DNA of 64,000 nucleotides from Pedobacter cryoconitis (GCF_003259615.1 NZ_QLLR01000010.1:62001-126000), one strand, 5' to 3'. Numbered from the stretch's first letter, positions 18,459 to 28,527 are shown. The notes: generated by a model from the sequence alone, not told the origin. Numbers and translations: made by a program.

Positions 18459-20212
18459 AACACCATTACCGGACTTTAACTGTAGTTGTTTTACTGTTTT
18501 CAGGATTTATAAATAGAAGTATGGCGCAACAGCAGGAAAAAATAATGATTTATCAGCTTTTGCCAAGATTATTTGGCAATAAGCAGCAGAGTAATATTCC
18601 TTATGGAACTATAGTGCAAAATGGCAGTGGTAAGTTTAATGACATCACTGTACAGGCACTGGATGGGATTAAAGAACTCGGGACTACTCATGTTTGGTAT
18701 ACCGGGGTAATTGCTCATGCTACTTTAACGGATTATAGCAATGCAGGATTACCAGCAAACAATGCGCAGGTAGTGAAAGGCAGGGCGGGGTCTCCTTATG
18801 CAGTGCGGGATTATTATGATGTAGACCCTGATTTGTCAGTGGATGTTAACCACAGGATGGCAGAGTTTGAGGCATTGATTAAAAGGACGCATGAAAAAGG
18901 GCTTAAAGTGATTATTGACTTTGTGCCTAATCATGTTGCCCGTCAATATCAGTCGAAAATGAAGCCTGCAGGGGTTAAAGATTTTGGAGAGGGTGATAAT
19001 GTGCTGCTGGCTTTCAGCCCAGCCAATGATTATTATTATGTGCCCGGAAAGGATTTTGTTGTTCCGGCTCCTAAATCAAATCAGCAGACACTGCTTTCTG
19101 TTTTGCAGCAAATAGATTATACAGAATCGCCTGCAAAAGCGACTGGAAATAATGTTTTTTCAGCAAGCCCTTCGGTAGATGACTGGTATGAAACGATCAA
19201 ATTAAACTATGGGGTAGACGAGCAGAACGGGGCAAAGCAATATTTTACGCCAACGCCTGCAGTCTGGACTAAAATGAAAGATATTCTGGCTTTCTGGACA
19301 GCAAAGGGGGTAGATGGTTTCCGTTGTGATATGGCAGAAATGGTCCCGCTTGCTTTTTGGAACTGGGTAATCCCGGAAGTGAAAAAGGTAAAGCCTGAAT
19401 TGATTTTTATCGGAGAGGCCTATGATCCTGCTACCTATAAATCATTCCTGACTACAGGCAAATTTGATTATTTATATGATAAGGTTGGTTTGTATGATGG
19501 GTTGAAAAAACTGATCAGAAGTGAAGACCAGGCAGATGTGAATGACATTAGAAAAGTGTGGCAGCAGGAAAGTGCAGGCTTTGGAGATCAGATGCTGCGT
19601 TTCCTGGAAAATCATGATGAGGAGCGGATTGCTTCTGCGGGTTTTGCCGGACAAGCTGAGTTAGCACTTCCTGCGATGGTCGTTTCCGCGACTTTATCCG
19701 GCGGGCCTGTGATGACGTATTTTGGTCAGGAAGTGGGTGAGCCGGGAAGGGGTGCAGAAGGCTTTGGCGGAGAAGATAACCGGACGACAATTTTTGATTA
19801 CTGGGGAGTCCCTGAACATCAGAAATGGATGAATAATGGTGCTTTTGATGGCGCGAAATTAGGTGGTCAGCAAAAGGAACTTCGTAATTATTATAAGAGA
19901 TTATTGCAGTTTGCAGGTGCATCAGAAGCTATTGCTAAAGGTAAATTGTGGGAAATCCCGGTTGGTGGCAATATGAATAAAAGGATGTATGGTTATGTAC
20001 GTTATACAGCGAATCAGCGTTTGCTGATCCTGGTGAACTTCGACCGCCACTACAGAATGGAAAGCCAGGTACAGATTCCGGCAGAGATTTTACAAAACCG
20101 TCCTTTGACAACTGCAGCAGATCAATTATCTGATTTAAAATTAACTGATCTTAAAAATAACACGATACCGATCTGGGTATTGCCAATGCAAGCACAGATT
20201 ATAGCCTTCTAA
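18455..20212 (+). CDS. Second secreted GH13 alpha-amylase
   Basis: 585 residues, start ATG overlapping the phosphorylase stop by four bases. A signal peptide (VVVLLFSGFINRSMAQ) ends near residue 25, without a lipobox Cys. GH13 motifs are FVPNHVARQY (region I), GVDGFRCDMAE (Asp near 291), IFIGEAYDP (Glu near 321) and FLENHDEERIAS (Asp near 388). It is distinct from the first amylase: no cyclomaltodextrinase-type N-domain, and a C-terminal beta domain closing the protein. Presumably periplasmic, working with the first enzyme; endo or exo mode is not evident. Confidence 0.9.
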   Translation: MKHHYRTLTVVVLLFSGFINRSMAQQQEKIMIYQLLPRLFGNKQQSNIPYGTIVQNGSGKFNDITVQALDGIKELGTTHVWYTGVIAHATLTDYSNAGLPANNAQVVKGRAGSPYAVRDYYDVDPDLSVDVNHRMAEFEALIKRTHEKGLKVIIDFVPNHVARQYQSKMKPAGVKDFGEGDNVLLAFSPANDYYYVPGKDFVVPAPKSNQQTLLSVLQQIDYTESPAKATGNNVFSASPSVDDWYETIKLNYGVDEQNGAKQYFTPTPAVWTKMKDILAFWTAKGVDGFRCDMAEMVPLAFWNWVIPEVKKVKPELIFIGEAYDPATYKSFLTTGKFDYLYDKVGLYDGLKKLIRSEDQADVNDIRKVWQQESAGFGDQMLRFLENHDEERIASAGFAGQAELALPAMVVSATLSGGPVMTYFGQEVGEPGRGAEGFGGEDNRTTIFDYWGVPEHQKWMNNGAFDGAKLGGQQKELRNYYKRLLQFAGASEAIAKGKLWEIPVGGNMNKRMYGYVRYTANQRLLILVNFDRHYRMESQVQIPAEILQNRPLTTAADQLSDLKLTDLKNNTIPIWVLPMQAQIIAF

Positions 20213-20261
20213 TTATTGAAATTTTAAACAAGCTCTGAACCTCCAAACCAAATAGATCCTT

Positions 20262-21611
20262 ATGGAACAAAATAAAGCCGCTGCCTCCAAACCAAGATTA
20301 TCCAATGCACAGATATTTAATATGAGTGTTGGGTTTTTCGGGATACAGTTTGGTTTCGCCCTGCAAAATGGAAATGCTTCCAGAATCCTGCAAACTTTTG
20401 GTGCAGATGTGGAGCATCTTTCGCTTTTCTGGCTGGCAGCACCTTTAACTGGTATGATTGTACAGCCAATTATCGGCTATTACAGTGATAAGACCTGGAA
20501 TCGTTTTGGCAGAAGAAGACCTTATTTCCTGATCGGAGCTATTTTAACAGCTATCGCGTTGATATTGATGCCTAATTCGGGTGCAATGGCAAGTTTTCTG
20601 CCGCCTATTATCATCGGGGCAGGAATGCTGATGATCATGGATGCTTCTATTAATGTGGCAATGGAACCTTTCAGAGCTTTGGTGGCTGATAAATTACCAG
20701 AAAGCCAAAGGAGTTTTGGATTCTCTATGCAGACCTTTTTAATTGGGGCCGGAGCGATCTCTGGTTCGTGGCTGCCTTATATCTTTTCTGAATATCTGGG
20801 GGCATCTAAAATTGCAGCTGCGGGGCAGGTTCCTCACAATGTGATCTACTCTTTTTATGCGGGTGCTGCAATTTTAATATTGACCATTTTGTGGACGGTA
20901 TTAACAACTAAGGAATATCCACCGGAAGAAATGGCTTTATATCATACTGGGGAGCCGGAAGTTGAAGAGCAAAAAGGGTTAATGTCTATCCTGACGGATT
21001 TCTCTAATATGCCGTTAACGATGAAACAGCTTGGGTTGGTTCAGTTTTTCTCGTGGTTTGCTTTATTCTCGATGTGGGTATTCACAACGCCTGCTATCGC
21101 GCAGCATATTTATAAAGTACTTCCCGGAGATACGTCTTCGGTTAAATTTGCAGATGCAGGAAACTGGGTTGGTATTCTTTTTGGTGTTTACAATGGGGTT
21201 TCGGCTATTTACGCGTTGATATTACCGGCAATTGCCAGGGCAACCAGCCGTAAAATGGCACATGCTTTTTCTTTACTGGCGGGGGGCGCGGGTCTGCTTT
21301 CCATTTACTTCATCACGAACCCGGATCACCTGATCTATTCTATGATTGGAATCGGCCTGGCCTGGGGAAGTATTCTTTCTATGCCTTATGCGATTTTATC
21401 GAGTGCAATACCACCACGGAAAATGGGGGTTTACATGGGGATATTTAACTTCTTTATCACGATGCCGCAAATTGTCAATGGTATCTTCGGCGGACTGATA
21501 GTGAAGCAGTTTTACAATGGTGAGGCAATTTATGCGATCGTAATTGCAGGGATATTCATGATACTGGGTGCAATCTCGGTGTTGTATATCCGCGGAAGTA
21601 AAGAAAAGTAA
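20262..21611 (+). CDS. SLC45-like MFS sugar transporter (probable maltose importer)
   Basis: 449 residues with about 12 membrane segments. The loop IIGYYSDKTWNRFGRRRPYF after the second to third helices is the MFS motif in the form typical of SLC45/sucrose-maltose proton symporters, as is the start NMSVGFFGIQFGFALQNGN. It ends the malto-oligosaccharide operon, 49 bases after the second amylase, and would carry maltose across the inner membrane to the phosphorylase. Substrate is inferred from the operon. Confidence 0.9.
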   Translation: MEQNKAAASKPRLSNAQIFNMSVGFFGIQFGFALQNGNASRILQTFGADVEHLSLFWLAAPLTGMIVQPIIGYYSDKTWNRFGRRRPYFLIGAILTAIALILMPNSGAMASFLPPIIIGAGMLMIMDASINVAMEPFRALVADKLPESQRSFGFSMQTFLIGAGAISGSWLPYIFSEYLGASKIAAAGQVPHNVIYSFYAGAAILILTILWTVLTTKEYPPEEMALYHTGEPEVEEQKGLMSILTDFSNMPLTMKQLGLVQFFSWFALFSMWVFTTPAIAQHIYKVLPGDTSSVKFADAGNWVGILFGVYNGVSAIYALILPAIARATSRKMAHAFSLLAGGAGLLSIYFITNPDHLIYSMIGIGLAWGSILSMPYAILSSAIPPRKMGVYMGIFNFFITMPQIVNGIFGGLIVKQFYNGEAIYAIVIAGIFMILGAISVLYIRGSKEK

Positions 21612-21726
21612 ACGCGGCTTAAATCAGCTGTTAAAAGACTGAAATACGGAGCGTAACTTTTTTAAGTTATTACCGATTATTCTGATCTTATTTTGATATT
21701 TAAGGGACCTAAACCATCCCTTTAAA

Positions 21727-23274
21727 ATGAAGTTATTTTACACGTTAATCCTGGCTGGATGGTGTGTTTGCCAGACGGCAGATGCACAAAAAATGCAGTC
21801 CATCCAATCAATTCCCGATACCAGGAAAGGTGATACCTCAGTAAACACTGAAGTCAACTCCCGGAAAATTGTAACCGAAAGTACAGTGGTTACGCAACAT
21901 CAGGTGACCATTAAAGGTCAGCGCATTCCTTATAAAGCGGTAACTGGCACATTACCGGTCTGGGATGAAACAGGCAAAGCGATTGCTGGTCTGTTTTATA
22001 CCTATTATGAGCGGTCTGATGTCAAAGACAGAAGCAGCAGGCCATTAGTGATCTCTTTTAATGGCGGGCCGGGCTCTGCATCAGTATGGATGCACATTGC
22101 TTATACAGGTCCTGTATTATTAAATATTGATGACGAAGGATACCCAATTCAACCTTATGGTTATAAAGAGAATAAGTCTTCGATCTTGGATGTTGCCGAT
22201 ATTGTTTATATAGATCCGGTGAATACGGGATATTCCAGGGCGATTAATAAAGATATACCGGGCAGCAAATTCTTTGGCGTAAACGCAGATATTAAGTACC
22301 TCGCAGAATGGATAAATACCTTTGTGACCCGCAACAACCGCTGGGGTTCTCCTAAGTTCCTGATCGGGGAAAGTTATGGTACAACCCGGGTTTCGGGACT
22401 GGCACTGGAACTTCAAAATTCACAGTGGATGTACCTGAATGGGGTAGTGCTGGTTTCGCCGACTACTTTAGGAATAGAAAGGGGCGATGCTTTATCGGCT
22501 GCTTTACGTTTACCTTATTTCGCTGCTACAGCCTGGTATCACAAAGCTTTAAAACCAGATTTACAAGGAAAAACTTTAAGTACTTTATTACCGGAAGTGG
22601 AGCAGTTTACAATGAATGAACTGATTCCGGCTTTGGCGAAAGGAAGTCAGCTTGGGGACGATCAGAAAAAACTGATTGCTGCAAAGATGGCTGCTTTTTC
22701 GGGTTTAAGTGAAAAAACGATTCTGCAGCATAACCTGGATGTTCCGGCTGGTTACTTCTGGAAAGAATTACTCCGGGATCAGGGTTTTACGATAGGCCGT
22801 CTGGATTCCAGGTACCGAGGTATGGATAAGCAGGATGCGGGTGAAGGGCCTGATTACAATGCAGAGCTCAGCTCCTGGTTACATTCTTTTACGCCTGCAA
22901 TCAATATGTATATCCGCAATGAGCTCCACTATAAAACTGATTTAAAGTACAATATGTTCGGCTCAGTTTATCCGTGGGACAATACGGGGAATCGTACAGC
23001 TGAGAATTTACGGGATGCGATGGCACAAAATCCTTCACTGCATTTGCTCGTACAGTCTGGTTATTTTGACGGGGCATGTGATTATTTTAATGCAAAATAT
23101 AATATGTGGCAAATGGACCCGGGAGGTAAATTAAAAGATAGAATGAGCTGGAAAGGTTATGAAAGTGGCCATATGATGTATTTAAGAAGTGCTGATCTGG
23201 AGAAAGGAAATCAGGATCTCCGGGATTTTATCAGTAAATCTTTGCCTAAAGCAGGAGTAGCTTCGAAATTTTAG
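21727..23274 (+). CDS. Secreted S10 family serine carboxypeptidase
   Basis: 515 residues with a signal peptide (to about TADAQ, residue 21). Alpha/beta-hydrolase fold with the S10 oxyanion segment FNGGPGSASVWMH, nucleophile Ser in LIGESYGTTR (near 216), Asp in SGYFDGACDYF and His in YESGHMMYL (near 481). Predicted to remove C-terminal residues from peptides in the periplasm or outside. It is monocistronic; a short hairpin (21699-21726) abuts its ATG and a long inverted repeat follows it. Confidence 0.92.
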   Translation: MKLFYTLILAGWCVCQTADAQKMQSIQSIPDTRKGDTSVNTEVNSRKIVTESTVVTQHQVTIKGQRIPYKAVTGTLPVWDETGKAIAGLFYTYYERSDVKDRSSRPLVISFNGGPGSASVWMHIAYTGPVLLNIDDEGYPIQPYGYKENKSSILDVADIVYIDPVNTGYSRAINKDIPGSKFFGVNADIKYLAEWINTFVTRNNRWGSPKFLIGESYGTTRVSGLALELQNSQWMYLNGVVLVSPTTLGIERGDALSAALRLPYFAATAWYHKALKPDLQGKTLSTLLPEVEQFTMNELIPALAKGSQLGDDQKKLIAAKMAAFSGLSEKTILQHNLDVPAGYFWKELLRDQGFTIGRLDSRYRGMDKQDAGEGPDYNAELSSWLHSFTPAINMYIRNELHYKTDLKYNMFGSVYPWDNTGNRTAENLRDAMAQNPSLHLLVQSGYFDGACDYFNAKYNMWQMDPGGKLKDRMSWKGYESGHMMYLRSADLEKGNQDLRDFISKSLPKAGVASKF

Positions 23275-23285
23275 ACTATTTGTAA

Positions 23286-23369
23286 GAGTCTGTTTAAATT
23301 TAGATGATAAAATTGTTTATGCTTCTTTTTAGCTATAAACAATTTTATCATCTAAATTTAAACAGACTC
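23286..23369. repeat. Perfect 35-base inverted repeat (14-base loop) between S10 peptidase gene and accA
   Basis: Arm 23286-23320 (starting GAGTCTGTTTAAATTTAG) is the exact reverse complement of arm 23335-23369 (ending CTAAATTTAAACAGACTC). The loop is 23321-23334. It begins 12 bases after the peptidase stop and ends 31 bases before the accA ATG. It can form a very stable hairpin and may terminate transcription, but perfect arms of this length and AT-rich content also suit a MITE-like element or paired insertion-sequence ends. No target duplication is evident in the flanks. Confidence 0.85.
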
Positions 23370-23400
23370 AAAATAAAATACCTATTTTTACCGCCCACTT

Positions 23401-24363
23401 ATGGAACAGATAAAAACGTCATTTGATTTTGAAAAACCTATTGCTGAACTGATGCAGCAAATTGAAAAGGTTAAACAGGTTGCTGATAAAACAAAAGTAG
23501 ATATGTCTGCTACACTGATTGAGCTTGAAGATAAGCTGTCTAAAACGCAGAACGCACTTTATGCAAGTCTAACAGGCTGGCAGGAAGTACAATTATCACG
23601 TCATCCGGAAAGACCGCAAACGCTGGACTATATCGGAATGATCTGTGATGATTTTATCGAATTGCACGGTGACCGTACAGTAAAAGATGATAAAGCGATT
23701 ATTGGTGGTTTTGCTACTATTGGCGGTGAAACAGTTATGGTAATCGGTCATCAAAAAGGTAAAAATACTAAAGAACGTCAGTACCGTAATTTCGGAATGG
23801 CAAATCCTGAAGGATACCGCAAAGCACTAAGATTAATGCGCCTTGCAGAGAAATTCAATAAACCAGTTATTTCTTTCATTGATACGATGGGTGCTTATCC
23901 GGGTATTGAGGCTGAAGAGCGCGGACAGGGAGAGGCTATTGCGAGGAACCTGATGGAAATGTCTGTATTGAAAGTACCTATCGTTTGTTTGATTATTGGT
24001 GAAGGTGCATCAGGTGGTGCATTGGGTATTGGTATCGGAGATAAGGTATATATGCTGGAGCATACCTGGTACTCAGTAATTTCTCCGGAGTCATGCTCTT
24101 CAATTTTATGGCGCAGCTGGGACTTCAAAGAAAAAGCTGCAGAATGCCTGAAACTGACTTCGAAAGATATGTTAAAGAATAAACTGATCGACGGTGTAAT
24201 TAAAGAACCGCTGGGAGGTGCACATCAGAATCCTGCAGCTATGGCCGAAACGCTGAAATCCCAGATCCTGAAAGATATCAAAGTATTAGGAAAAGAGAAA
24301 ACTGAAAAGATGATCGCTAACAGAATTGATAAGTTCTGCGCAATGGGCGTAGTCGTAGAGTAA
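23401..24363 (+). CDS. accA: Acetyl-CoA carboxylase carboxyltransferase subunit alpha
   Basis: 320 residues. AccA-type crotonase fold with a helical N-terminus ([17 protein letters not shown]), [35 protein letters not shown] (oxyanion/CoA region) and [20 protein letters not shown]. Together with AccD it transfers carboxyl from biotin to acetyl-CoA, making malonyl-CoA in the first step of fatty acid synthesis. A terminator follows directly, so it is a single-gene unit. Confidence 0.98.
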   Translation: MEQIKTSFDFEKPIAELMQQIEKVKQVADKTKVDMSATLIELEDKLSKTQNALYASLTGWQEVQLSRHPERPQTLDYIGMICDDFIELHGDRTVKDDKAIIGGFATIGGETVMVIGHQKGKNTKERQYRNFGMANPEGYRKALRLMRLAEKFNKPVISFIDTMGAYPGIEAEERGQGEAIARNLMEMSVLKVPIVCLIIGEGASGGALGIGIGDKVYMLEHTWYSVISPESCSSILWRSWDFKEKAAECLKLTSKDMLKNKLIDGVIKEPLGGAHQNPAAMAETLKSQILKDIKVLGKEKTEKMIANRIDKFCAMGVVVE

Positions 24364-24383
24364 ATTCAATCCTCCTGCTTAAG

Positions 24384-24419
24384 AAAAGGCTCAGCTATTT
24401 AATTAGCTGAGCCTTTTTT
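24384..24419 (+). terminator. Intrinsic terminator after accA
   Basis: AAAAGGCTCAGCTA (24384-24397) pairs with TAGCTGAGCCTTTT (24404-24417) around a 6-base loop, then a T run. It stands between accA and the convergent Rpn-type gene and would also work on the minus strand. Confidence 0.9.
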
Positions 24420-24423
24420 GTTA

Positions 24424-25302
24424 TCAGAGGTTTTCTATTTCTTCCATAGAGAGCGTAGTAAACCCGGCTATTTTATCCGGATCAAAGTTTTCTTCTTTCA
24501 TTTTCCTTGCGATGGCCAGCGCGGTTTCATGTTTCCCTTTTTCCATTCCTAATTCCAATCCCTGTTCCTTTCCTATACGTTCTGCAAATTTAATCCGGCC
24601 GTAATCATCTTCTTCCCGCTGTAAAATCGAGTCGTGTATAAATTGTTGTTCTGGTGATAGTTTTTTCATTTCAGCGATATTAAAGATTTTTTCAAAAACA
24701 CGTTTATCCAGATACTTAGGAATCTGATTCAGGCTGTGCATGTGTTTAAGCAGATAAACCCATTTGTCCAGCTCATTTTCCAGTTCATCTTCTTTCTTCT
24801 CAAACTTAGGCAGTTCCAGGAACTTAAATCCCAGTCCATTGTGGAATACTTTACCAGTACCTGTATTCATCAGAGAAATGCTTTGCAAATAATGGTCACT
24901 CAGGCAATTTCTCATATTAAAATCCAGGATTGCAACCAGGAAAACCTCTTTCAGTTTAACATCCCAGTGACGGTTACCCTTTAGCTTTTGCTGATGAATC
25001 AGGCGGCTCAGGTAAAAAATGCAGCGGTCCTCAAAATTATCATGGTCTGCCCGCTGCATTTCTACAATGAACTGCTCGCCCTGGTCCCCGGTACATAACA
25101 AATCGAAGAAGACTTTTTTATGCGCCTTGTCCTCCCCGGCAAGTTCAGTTGGATTATAGACAATATCGGTAATGTGTTTTTCTCCTTCAAACAGTGCGTT
25201 TAAAAAGGCAATCATGATCTCTTTGTTAGGTTCACCGCCAAAAAGATGTTTGAATCCAAAATCTGATAATGGATCAATGTATTTATTTGTACTAGCTGAC
25301 AT
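24424..25302 (-). CDS. Rpn family recombination-promoting nuclease/putative transposase (PD-(D/E)XK)
   Basis: 292 residues. The start KYIDPLSDFGFKHLFGGEPNKEIMIAFLNALF and the core VFFDLLCTGDQGEQFIVEMQ are those of the PDDEXK_2 family (PF12784). The core supplies Asp and the E-x-Q that replaces E-x-K. The C-terminal region is charged, with the repeating GKEQGLELGMEKGKHE usual for these proteins. Such genes are common in multiple copies in Bacteroidota genomes; E. coli RpnA relatives cut DNA and promote RecA-independent recombination. No inverted repeats typical of an insertion sequence flank it, so it is a lone gene. Confidence 0.88.
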   Translation of the reverse strand: MSASTNKYIDPLSDFGFKHLFGGEPNKEIMIAFLNALFEGEKHITDIVYNPTELAGEDKAHKKVFFDLLCTGDQGEQFIVEMQRADHDNFEDRCIFYLSRLIHQQKLKGNRHWDVKLKEVFLVAILDFNMRNCLSDHYLQSISLMNTGTGKVFHNGLGFKFLELPKFEKKEDELENELDKWVYLLKHMHSLNQIPKYLDKRVFEKIFNIAEMKKLSPEQQFIHDSILQREEDDYGRIKFAERIGKEQGLELGMEKGKHETALAIARKMKEENFDPDKIAGFTTLSMEEIENL

Positions 25303-25407
25303 AATTCTTAATGATTTAGGACAAGCTACTTCTGTTTTATATTTAAAAGGTAATAAATATCTCTATTGTGAATAAATAGTTGAATTAAGTAATTGCACTC
25401 CGCAAAA

Positions 25408-25441
25408 AAAGGGTTGTACCTTTTTATAGATACAACCCTTT
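25408..25441 (-). terminator. Bidirectional terminator after the GT117 gene
   Basis: AAAGGGTTGTA (25408-25418) pairs with TACAACCCTTT (25431-25441) over a 12-base loop. On the minus strand it is followed by seven T, making it the terminator of the large membrane protein gene ending at 25459. Confidence 0.85.
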
Positions 25442-25458
25442 ATTATAAGTCAGTATTA

Positions 25459-28400
25459 TTATTCTTCCGGAGCTTGTGGCGCAGGTGCCTGCTGCTCTTC
25501 CTGAGCTTGCTGTGCAAAGTAAATGGAGAATCTTGATTCAAGGCCCTGGAACTGCTGAGCAAGTTTCTGAGAAAGCTTCGTTTGCTTTCTCTCTGAAGTA
25601 GTTTTAACCATCTGGTTAAGGAACTGCAAACCTAACTGAACATTCTGTCCGCCAACGAACCTGTTTTTGCTTTTGGATATATCAGCCAGGTAAGTCAGTT
25701 CTTTCTGAATATAATCAGCAGATCTTTCAATCAGCATATTTGCCTTGTTCGTGTCTCCTAAAGTATATAGGTTCTCTGCAAGGAAATAAACACCCATCAT
25801 AGAACGCATGCCGTAGAAACGCTCAGGCATCACTTCGAAATAACGGGCAACTACTTTTTTCGCATCAGCGATTTTTCCTTCTTTAATCAATCCGGAGATT
25901 GTAGTGTTGAACACATTGTTAAAGATAGAAATATCATCTGATGATTGCGGATCAAGGTAGCTCGCGTTTTTAACATTACCCCACTTGAATTTGGTGTACA
26001 TGTTATGGTAAAGGATATCCGTATTCACTAAATCTCCTCTGCTTGATGCTGAATCCGTTTTAAGCGGTAATAAGCGCATCGCAAGACCTTCTGTATACAA
26101 ATAGTTGTCTAAACCATTAAACTGGTCTGAAGGAACTGTACTCGCAAAATAAATAGGTCTTTTCCAGTTGTTATGCACCAGGATGTCCAGCATAGCCAGC
26201 GTACCTTTAGTTACATAACTCTTATTGAATTTCCATTCCATCACAGGAGTGATTTTTGAAGCATCTGCTGCTTTAACTGTTCCTGTTTTAATTACATCTT
26301 CAGGATTGATTGTCAGCTTGAAGTTTTTAGTCGGGATGAAATTCTCTTTAGTCCCGTTTTGCAATGGAATTTTATCATCGTCATCATCTGATAACAAGAC
26401 ATCAAGAATGTTCTTCAATTCTACTGAACCCGCAAGTTTATAATCCTGGTAGTACATCACGTCTCTCACACCTTGTACATACTGTGATGGTTTCATACTG
26501 ATCGGAAGCGGAGCAGACTCATTTTGCTTACGTTTCATTCCGTCAATGTACCAGTCTGTATCAAATAAACTCAGGTTAACCAGTCTTACATCCGGCCTCA
26601 CATTTTCAACCTCCTGGATATACCAAAGCGGGTAAGTATCGTTATCACCATAAGTAAACAAGATCGCATTTGGTGCGCATGATTCCAGGTAATCGACTGC
26701 AATATCATGTGCAACCATTTTCTCTGAACGGTTATGTGCTTTCCAGCCTTGCGCACCCATAATTACCGGGCCGGCAAATAAAGAGATCGTTGTTGCTGCA
26801 ATAGCACCGTTTTTAGGCGTAATCTTACTGAATACCCACTCTCTTAACGCGAGCACCCCAAAACCAATCCAGATGGCAAAAGCATAGAAAGATCCTGCAT
26901 AAGCATAATCACGCTCTCTTGGCTCTAATGGTTTCTGGTTCAGATATAATACAATGGCAAGACCTGTAAAGAAAAATAACAGACCCACAATACCAGCGTC
27001 TTTTTCATTGCGTTTAAAGTGCCATATTGCCCCTAATAAGCCTAAGATCAATGGAAGGAAGAAAAAGCGGGTATAAGCACTGCTCTCTACAATAGAAGGA
27101 GGCAGGTGACTCTGGTCGCCCAGCATCATCGCATCAATAGGTTTAATACCACTTAAAAATTGTCCCTGGTAAATACCGGCACCCTGGTCATCATTCTGAC
27201 GACCAACAAAGTTCCACATGAAATAACGCATGTACATATTACCGATCTGGTATTTAAACAGGTAAGAAACGTTGTCGAAAATACCAGCGAAGTGTGAATC
27301 ATCAAAGCCCATTAAGCTTTTATATTCCTGTACGTGTCTTGGATCATCACTGTACATTCTTGGGAAAGGAGTTGTTCTGTCATACTCGTAGTCTGTTTTT
27401 TTACCAGCAACTTCGTATTTCGTGTCTCCTTTTCTGTAAATGTTTTTACCTTCTTTCAAGCTAACTTTTTCAGAGTTATAGTTAGGACCGAATAATAAAG
27501 GTCTGTCTCCATATTGCTCTCTGTTTAAGTAACTTAAAAATGAGAAAGCATTGTCAGGATTACTGTTGTTTAAGTTAGGGCTGGCTTTAGCCCTGATGAC
27601 AATCATCGCGAAAGAACAGTAACCGAAAATAATCAGTGCTGTAGAAAGTAAAGCCAGGTTCAGGAACTTATTCCGGTGTTTAATGGAATACATAATTCCC
27701 CAGGTCAGCGCGCCGATTAAAATGGCAGCGAAACAAACTACACCTGTTCCAAATCCCATTCCTAAAGTGTTGACGAAGAATAAATCGAAGTAAGCACCGA
27801 AAGAAACCACGTATTGTATGATCCCGTATTGCACAAATGCAAGGATCAGTACACCTACGAAAAAGGTTTTAATGACACCGAAGTTTGTTGGTTTTGGTGT
27901 TTTCTTGAAGTAATATACAAAAGCTATCGCCGGGATAGTCAATAAGTTCAATAAGTGGATACCGATGGAAAGACCCATGATATAAGCAATAAACAATAAC
28001 CATCTGTCAGCACGCGGCTCATCAGCATGCGATTCCCATTTCAGGATGCCCCAGAATACAATCGCTGTAAACAGAGAAGAAAGCGCATATACTTCCGATT
28101 CTACTGCGGAGAACCAGAAACTGTCTGAGAAAGTATAAGCCATTGCTCCGACAACTCCTGCGCCCATTACGGTGATCAGGTTTCCGATAGTCAGGTCTGC
28201 TTCAGTTTTAATGACCATCTTTTTAGCCAGGGCGGTAATTGTCCAGAATAAAAATAAGATCGTAGCCGCACTTGCAAGGGCAGAACCCACATTCATGAAA
28301 TAAGCTATTTTATGAATATCGCCAAATGCAAAGATCGAGAAGAAGCGTTGAATCATTAAGAACAAAGGCGCACCTGGTTGGTGAACAACCTGCATTTTAA

Positions 28401-28527
28401 GTGCAGAGGCTATAAACTCTCCACAGTCCCAGAAACTTACAGAAGGTTCTAAGGTGAGTATATAGGTGAGGGCCGCCAGGATAAAGCACATCCATCCTGT
28501 AAGGTTATTAATTTTTGTATAATTCAT
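25459..28527 (-). CDS. DUF2723 / glycosyltransferase family 117 membrane protein
   Basis: 1022 residues. The N-terminal half has about 12 membrane helices with the GT-C-like first-loop motif SFWDCGEFIASALKMQVVHQ (Asp near 35). DUF2723 includes KPLEPRERDYAYAGSFYAFAIW near the middle, and a soluble C-terminal half has the segment AILFTYGDNDTYPLWYIQEV. Relatives are annotated as protein O-mannosyltransferase-like enzymes and are nearly universal in Bacteroidota, where secreted proteins are O-glycosylated. It ends with an Ala/Gln/Pro-rich tail. It is a single gene, and the reaction is inferred from family fold rather than shown by the sequence. Confidence 0.85.
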   Translation of the reverse strand: MNYTKINNLTGWMCFILAALTYILTLEPSVSFWDCGEFIASALKMQVVHQPGAPLFLMIQRFFSIFAFGDIHKIAYFMNVGSALASAATILFLFWTITALAKKMVIKTEADLTIGNLITVMGAGVVGAMAYTFSDSFWFSAVESEVYALSSLFTAIVFWGILKWESHADEPRADRWLLFIAYIMGLSIGIHLLNLLTIPAIAFVYYFKKTPKPTNFGVIKTFFVGVLILAFVQYGIIQYVVSFGAYFDLFFVNTLGMGFGTGVVCFAAILIGALTWGIMYSIKHRNKFLNLALLSTALIIFGYCSFAMIVIRAKASPNLNNSNPDNAFSFLSYLNREQYGDRPLLFGPNYNSEKVSLKEGKNIYRKGDTKYEVAGKKTDYEYDRTTPFPRMYSDDPRHVQEYKSLMGFDDSHFAGIFDNVSYLFKYQIGNMYMRYFMWNFVGRQNDDQGAGIYQGQFLSGIKPIDAMMLGDQSHLPPSIVESSAYTRFFFLPLILGLLGAIWHFKRNEKDAGIVGLLFFFTGLAIVLYLNQKPLEPRERDYAYAGSFYAFAIWIGFGVLALREWVFSKITPKNGAIAATTISLFAGPVIMGAQGWKAHNRSEKMVAHDIAVDYLESCAPNAILFTYGDNDTYPLWYIQEVENVRPDVRLVNLSLFDTDWYIDGMKRKQNESAPLPISMKPSQYVQGVRDVMYYQDYKLAGSVELKNILDVLLSDDDDDKIPLQNGTKENFIPTKNFKLTINPEDVIKTGTVKAADASKITPVMEWKFNKSYVTKGTLAMLDILVHNNWKRPIYFASTVPSDQFNGLDNYLYTEGLAMRLLPLKTDSASSRGDLVNTDILYHNMYTKFKWGNVKNASYLDPQSSDDISIFNNVFNTTISGLIKEGKIADAKKVVARYFEVMPERFYGMRSMMGVYFLAENLYTLGDTNKANMLIERSADYIQKELTYLADISKSKNRFVGGQNVQLGLQFLNQMVKTTSERKQTKLSQKLAQQFQGLESRFSIYFAQQAQEEQQAPAPQAPEE

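Noticed and set aside
21699..21726. Hairpin (TTTAAGGGA/TCCCTTTAAA) touching the S10 peptidase ATG
   Set aside because: Imperfect and short with a 9-base loop; could lower translation, but nothing else supports regulation.
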